Shown here one piece after another: positions 60,485 to 64,000 of a stretch of DNA of 64,000 bases. The stretch comes from JAPPFW01 sp965200835. Lineage in GTDB: Bacteria; Actinomycetota; Acidimicrobiia; Spongiisociales; Spongiisociaceae. The position numbers were made by a program, and so were the translations under genes. The DNA lies in NCBI GenBank assembly GCA_965200835.1, contig OZ241390.1, positions 186,001 through 250,000 of the forward strand, written 5' to 3'. Position 1 is the first letter of the stretch. The number at the start of each line of letters is the position of its first letter. Below the pieces are notes generated by a model. It saw only the letters and a list, made by a program, of their open reading frames with translations. It was not told where the DNA came from and made no database searches.

Positions 60485-61447
60485 TTACCTGCTTGCCCGG
60501 CGGTCCGACTCGAGCCTCATCAGCTCCCGGTCACGCCGCAGGACATGCTGCTCCCGCCTGGTGACCAGGCCGCGGGACGCCAGGTCGTCCGCTATCCGGT
60601 TGACCACGTCCGACTCCCAGGGGTTGTCGCTGCCCCGCTCGACCGCTAGGCGGGCATAGGCAGCGCCCACCGAGCGGGCATGGGCACGGATCCCGCCCCG
60701 CGTGTTCAGCTCGGCGGTCGTGAAGGGGCCGATGATCGACCAGCGGCGGCCCAGACCCTCCGTGACTACCAGTTCCAGATCCTCCGGAGCGATCACCCCG
60801 TCCCTGACCAGGCAGAGGGCTTCCCGCAACAAGGCACCCTGTAGGCGGTTGAACACCAGACAGTCGATCTCGCTGCGAACCGTGACCGGGATCATCCCGG
60901 CCTGGGCCAGCAGGCAGCGGACCGATTCAACCGCCGACGGATCGGTGAAGGGCGCCGGAGCGACCTCGACCACCTTGATCAGATAGGGCGGGTTACCGGG
61001 ATGGACCACCAGACAGCGTGCCCGGCCCGGAAGACCGGACGCCAGGTCGGAGATGGTCATGCTCGACGACGAGCTCGCCAGCGTCACCCCGCTACCGGCG
61101 AGGCCATCGAAGCGTCCGAACAGTCTACGCTTCAGGTCGCGAGACTCCGGGACGCACTCTTGCACATGAGCACTACCTGACACTGCAGTGGCCAAATCGG
61201 CTTCGACCACCACCCTGGCAGCTACCTCGGCAGCGTCCTCGTCAAGGAGGCCATGGGCATCCAGCTCCCGGAGGCGAACGTCCATCTCCGAGGGCAGCGC
61301 CCGGCGGCGCCCCGAGTCCGGTTCGTAGATCGCCACCTCGAACCCTGCCCTGACGAACACGATCGCCCAACCGAGCCCGATCTGGCCGCCGCCCACGATG
61401 GCGACCTTCACTTTCTTCCCCTGCCAGGACGGGCTGGGGAAGGTCAC
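60485..61447 (-). CDS. 3-hydroxyacyl-CoA-dehydrogenase-family oxidoreductase (gulonate/carnitine type)
   Basis: A 320-residue protein with Rossmann motif VAIVGGGQIGLGWA and the Ser of VTLASSSSSMTIS, followed by His in VVHPGNPPYLIKVVEV and the helical C-terminal domain (EIDCLVFNRLQGAL). The family oxidises L-gulonate, carnitine, 3-hydroxybutyryl-CoA or beta-hydroxy acids. The start is GTG at 61447; an internal GTG at 61411 with GGGGAAG close upstream (MKVAIVGGG) is equally possible. It begins ten bases after the DapA-family stop, so the two are co-transcribed. Confidence 0.87.
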   Translation of the reverse strand: MTFPSPSWQGKKVKVAIVGGGQIGLGWAIVFVRAGFEVAIYEPDSGRRRALPSEMDVRLRELDAHGLLDEDAAEVAARVVVEADLATAVSGSAHVQECVPESRDLKRRLFGRFDGLAGSGVTLASSSSSMTISDLASGLPGRARCLVVHPGNPPYLIKVVEVAPAPFTDPSAVESVRCLLAQAGMIPVTVRSEIDCLVFNRLQGALLREALCLVRDGVIAPEDLELVVTEGLGRRWSIIGPFTTAELNTRGGIRAHARSVGAAYARLAVERGSDNPWESDVVNRIADDLASRGLVTRREQHVLRRDRELMRLESDRRASR

Positions 61448-61457
61448 GCCGGTCAGA

Positions 61458-62393
61458 TCACCCCAGGCCGAGGGTGACGCACAGAGCGTCCAGCTCGTCG
61501 ATCAGCACCTTGATCCGGGCAACCCGTTCCTGCCCCTCCGCGCCCAGTTCGGGGAAGGTGGTCAGGGGGGCTCGCACATCACCCATTGGGTGACCCACCA
61601 GCGCGGCGAGTGCCTTGGAGTAGCACTGGTGCCCGTAGGTGGGATGGCCGGCGGCGATGATGTGATCGATCCGGTCGATCAGCCGCTGGATCTGGCGAGC
61701 GTCGTCGATGCGGCCTGCGTCCAGCAGCTCGAATATCCGGCCGGAAGCCCGGGGTAGGTAGTTGCCGTAGGGGTTTACATAGCCGATGGCCCCCAAGAGG
61801 TAGGAGTCGACCACCCACTCGCCGGCGTACACCTTCATGCGTCCATTGGAGGCTTCGATCACCTCCCGCACCCGGGACAGATGCAGGCTCGATTCCTTGA
61901 TGTACTGGATGCTCTCCAGGTGGTTGCACAGCCGGGCTACGAGGGCCGCCGACATGTCGACATTGGAGGTCACTGGGTTGTTGTACAGCATGACCGGAAG
62001 GGAGATCGCCTCGTCGATGGCCGCGTAGTAGTTGAAGATCTCGTCCTCGGTGGGCGTGTAGTAATAGGGGGGGATGATCATCAAACCGTCCGCACCCTGA
62101 GCCTCGGCCTCCCGGCTGTAGCGGACCGCGTTAGGGGTATGGGCGTTCATCGTCCCGATGATCACCGGAATCCGCCCGTCCACATGATTCACATAGGTGT
62201 CGACCACCAGTCGCCGCTCGTCGTCGTTGACCGCCAGGAACTCCCCCGTACTGCCCAGCGCGATGAATCCGGGAACTCCGATATCCACCTGCCAATCGAT
62301 GAAGTCCTTCAACGCCCCCACATCGATGGCTGAGCCATCCTGAGTGAAGGGAGTGACCGATACCGTGTAGCTGCCACGTAACTCCTTAGCCAT
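61458..62393 (-). CDS. DapA/N-acetylneuraminate-lyase-family aldolase
   Basis: A 311-residue TIM-barrel lyase of the dihydrodipicolinate synthase family with Tyr137 (LYNNP) and Schiff-base Lys166 (YIKESS). The GSTGEF motif at residues 47-52 matches the carboxylate-binding site. In this context a catabolic aldolase for a 2-keto-3-deoxy acid or 4-hydroxy-2-oxo acid is more likely than lysine synthesis, since no other lysine gene is near. AGGAG lies seven bases upstream of the ATG. Confidence 0.89.
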   Translation of the reverse strand: MAKELRGSYTVSVTPFTQDGSAIDVGALKDFIDWQVDIGVPGFIALGSTGEFLAVNDDERRLVVDTYVNHVDGRIPVIIGTMNAHTPNAVRYSREAEAQGADGLMIIPPYYYTPTEDEIFNYYAAIDEAISLPVMLYNNPVTSNVDMSAALVARLCNHLESIQYIKESSLHLSRVREVIEASNGRMKVYAGEWVVDSYLLGAIGYVNPYGNYLPRASGRIFELLDAGRIDDARQIQRLIDRIDHIIAAGHPTYGHQCYSKALAALVGHPMGDVRAPLTTFPELGAEGQERVARIKVLIDELDALCVTLGLG

Positions 62394-62858
62394 CGTGCTA
62401 CTCCTGTCCCCGTTTGCCGGCTGCCGGTGACTCTACCCTCCCACTCGCAGGACGGGTCGGATGAGCAGCTGGGACCCGCTGAGTCCGGCCGGCCGCATCC
62501 CGCAGCGACGTATCGCGCCGAAGTATCGACGAAGACCCACCTGGTCACAAGGTAAGGGCTCGATCAAGAGCCTCCTCATGTTCTTCAGTCCTCAACCCGG
62601 AGTCAGGGCGATACGCGCGGGCGCGCTGAAGCGGATGCCGCCAGGTACCGTGCTCACTCCCGACCGGACCTCGTGCGAGAGAGACACACCATGATTAGCG
62701 TTGGGAAACACAGTTCAACAAGGTGTTCGGTGAGGGCTATACCGGGAACGGGTCCGAGACGAGAAGTCCGCCGGGGTGGGTCCGTCGCTGAACCAACGAC
62801 GCCTAAACGGTAAAGTCATGAGTGGAACGTGACTTCTGGAGTAGCAGGGAGGTAAGTA
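62394..62858. other. 465-base divergent intergenic region without a gene
   Basis: No supported coding sequence. It should carry the promoters of the DapA-family gene (minus) and the LRR protein gene (plus). I see no clear -35/-10 pair; a small stem GGCTC/GAGCC sits at about 62555-62571. GC skew and composition look like the surroundings. Confidence 0.5.
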
Positions 62859-64000
62859 ATGAGTTCGATGATGGCAGCCGGCCCGCGGTCGAGCCCGGTG
62901 GTTTCGGCGCTGGCAGTGATGCTGGTGGCAGCCAAGATGGTGGTGGGCTCCGGGGGACAGTTGGCCCAGGCGCAAACCACGGACCAGGATCGTGCAGCCC
63001 TCCAAGCACTGTATAACGCCACCGGCGGTGCGAACTGGACGACCAGTACCAACTGGAATGACGCAAACACCCCTCTTTCACAGTGGCATGGGATCACGAC
63101 CAACGACGACGGCCGGGTCACGGATGTCGACCTGACCAACAACAATCTGGTCGGCACACTGCCCGCACAACTCGGAAACCTCACCGCATTGAACAACCTG
63201 GCACTCGGCCAGAACAGTTTGAGCGGTTCTATTCCGTCTGCAATCGGCACGTTGCCCAACCTCTGGGGTCTGTACCTCAACCAGAACAATCTGACCGGGG
63301 CGATTCCTTCCTCGCTAGGCAATACGCCGAACCTGCTCGACATCATCGTCAACGACAATCAGCTGTCGGGGAGACGTGCCTGCTTCGTTCGGTAACCGAC
63401 CCGAGCTGAGCAAGCTGCACTTGCATAACAACAAGCTGGAGGGACCGTTCCATGACAACATGAGGTGGGCCACCGGGTTGTTCGATTTCAATTTCGACAA
63501 CAACAACCCCGACGATGATTCGGGCGGAAACCCGGTGCAGGGATTGTGCGCCCCGAACACTTCGGCTTGGCAATCATTCCTGTCGTTCTTCAGCCCAAGC
63601 CCGGGACCCTACTGCCCGGCTGAGGCGCCGAGCAATCCATCACCAAGTCCTGCGCCACCAGGTTCCGGATCACCAGGTTCCGGATCGACGAGTCCAGGTT
63701 CCGGATCAACGGGTTCCGGATCCTCCGGTTCGGGGGGCGGCGGCTCACAGACAGGTTCGACGATCACCCCAGTGCCTGTTCGTTTCAGCGATGCTGACGG
63801 TAGCGTGCATGAGGCCAATATCAACGCCATCGCACAGGCTGGGATCACTGCGGGATGCGACGCCGAAGCGCCCTTGTATTGCCCGGATGCTCATGTGACG
63901 CGGGGTCAGATGGCAGTATTCCTGGTGCGTGCTCTGGGCGAACAGCCGTCGGCCAGCACCGCAGTGCGCTTCAGTGACGTGGCATCCGACACCCGGCATG
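62859..64000 (+). pseudogene. LRR protein with C-terminal SLH domain, frameshifted and cut by window end
   Basis: The start ATG follows GGGAGG. A signal-type N-terminus (SALAVMLVAAKMVVG) precedes plant-type leucine-rich repeats (ALQALYNATGGANWTT, NNLVGTLPAQLGNLTALNNL, SLSGSIPSAIGTL). Near 63372 one extra base moves the frame; the protein continues as VPASFGNRPELSKLHLHNN, a Gly/Ser/Pro-rich linker and an S-layer-homology segment (VRFSDADGSVHEANINAIA) to the end of the window. The reading frame without correction stops at 63395. It is probably a cell-surface adhesion protein anchored through SLH. The frameshift may be an assembly error. Confidence 0.75.

Noticed and set aside
61458..62393. Lysine-pathway dapA
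   Set aside because: Fold matches, but no lysine neighbours; the family includes many catabolic aldolases.
1..64000. tRNA, rRNA, integrase, transposase or phage genes
   Set aside because: I looked for T-loop-like GGTTCGA words and recombinase motifs; hits were inside coding genes or lacked the rest of the structure.

Overview
This is a high-GC bacterial chromosome window packed with catabolic genes. It has no rRNA, tRNA, CRISPR array or transposase that I can see. Many GTG/TTG starts, ATGA/GTGA gene overlaps, strong GGAGG ribosome binding sites and a leucine-rich-repeat protein ending in an S-layer-homology domain suggest an uncultured actinobacterial lineage, perhaps Acidimicrobiia. That placement is inference from style only. 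Two genes carry single-base frameshifts (near 19838 and 63372), which fits either draft or metagenome-assembled sequence or real decay.

Layout. 1-4008: the end of an isochorismatase-like hydrolase, a Gfo/Idh/MocA oxidoreductase, a metallo-beta-lactamase-fold hydrolase and a GcvT-fold aminomethyl/O-methyl transferase. 4226-13062: a plus-strand run with two thiamine-diphosphate enzymes, three of the window's four phosphotriesterase-like hydrolases, a class III aminotransferase and a small lipoprotein. 13353-19156: a complete minus-strand oligopeptide-type ABC importer. 19288-20618: a frameshifted beta-propeller lipoprotein. 20693-22560: a sugar-phosphate-isomerase-like TIM barrel and the fourth phosphotriesterase-like gene. 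22920-32297: minus-strand genes for two amidohydrolases, an unusual glycosidase-like TIM barrel, a 2-hydroxyacid dehydrogenase, an aminotransferase, an epimerase, a creatinase-fold protein and a carboxymuconolactone-decarboxylase-like protein. 32432-35119: bicupin, nitrilase-fold amidase and cyclase-family hydrolase. 35150-36874: a methyltransferase and a short cation-efflux-like protein.

36871-49347 is the most unusual part. A DUF885 metallopeptidase-like gene and a hydantoinase-B gene each occur twice, the two copies of each equal in length and very similar. They are interleaved with a hydantoinase-A gene, an AlbA_2/ATPase regulator preceded by four TTATACTTT boxes, and three tandem genes for a small membrane/coiled-coil protein family that I do not recognise. 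49561-56842: a PH-domain membrane protein, a second complete oligopeptide-type ABC importer and a signal-less family-3 binding protein. 57008-62393: cupin, DMT-like permease, SDR, Asp/Glu/hydantoin-racemase-like enzyme, 3-hydroxyacyl-CoA-dehydrogenase-like enzyme and a DapA-family aldolase. 62859-64000: the LRR/SLH surface protein, running off the end.

Read together, two peptide/opine-type importers feed a large set of C-N, lactone and ester hydrolases (hydantoinases, cyclic amidohydrolases, nitrilase, isochorismatase-like, phosphotriesterase-like, cyclase), then transaminases, dehydrogenases and C-C lyases. The enzyme classes resemble those of hydantoin, creatinine or cyclic-ureide degradation, but no substrate can be fixed from sequence alone.
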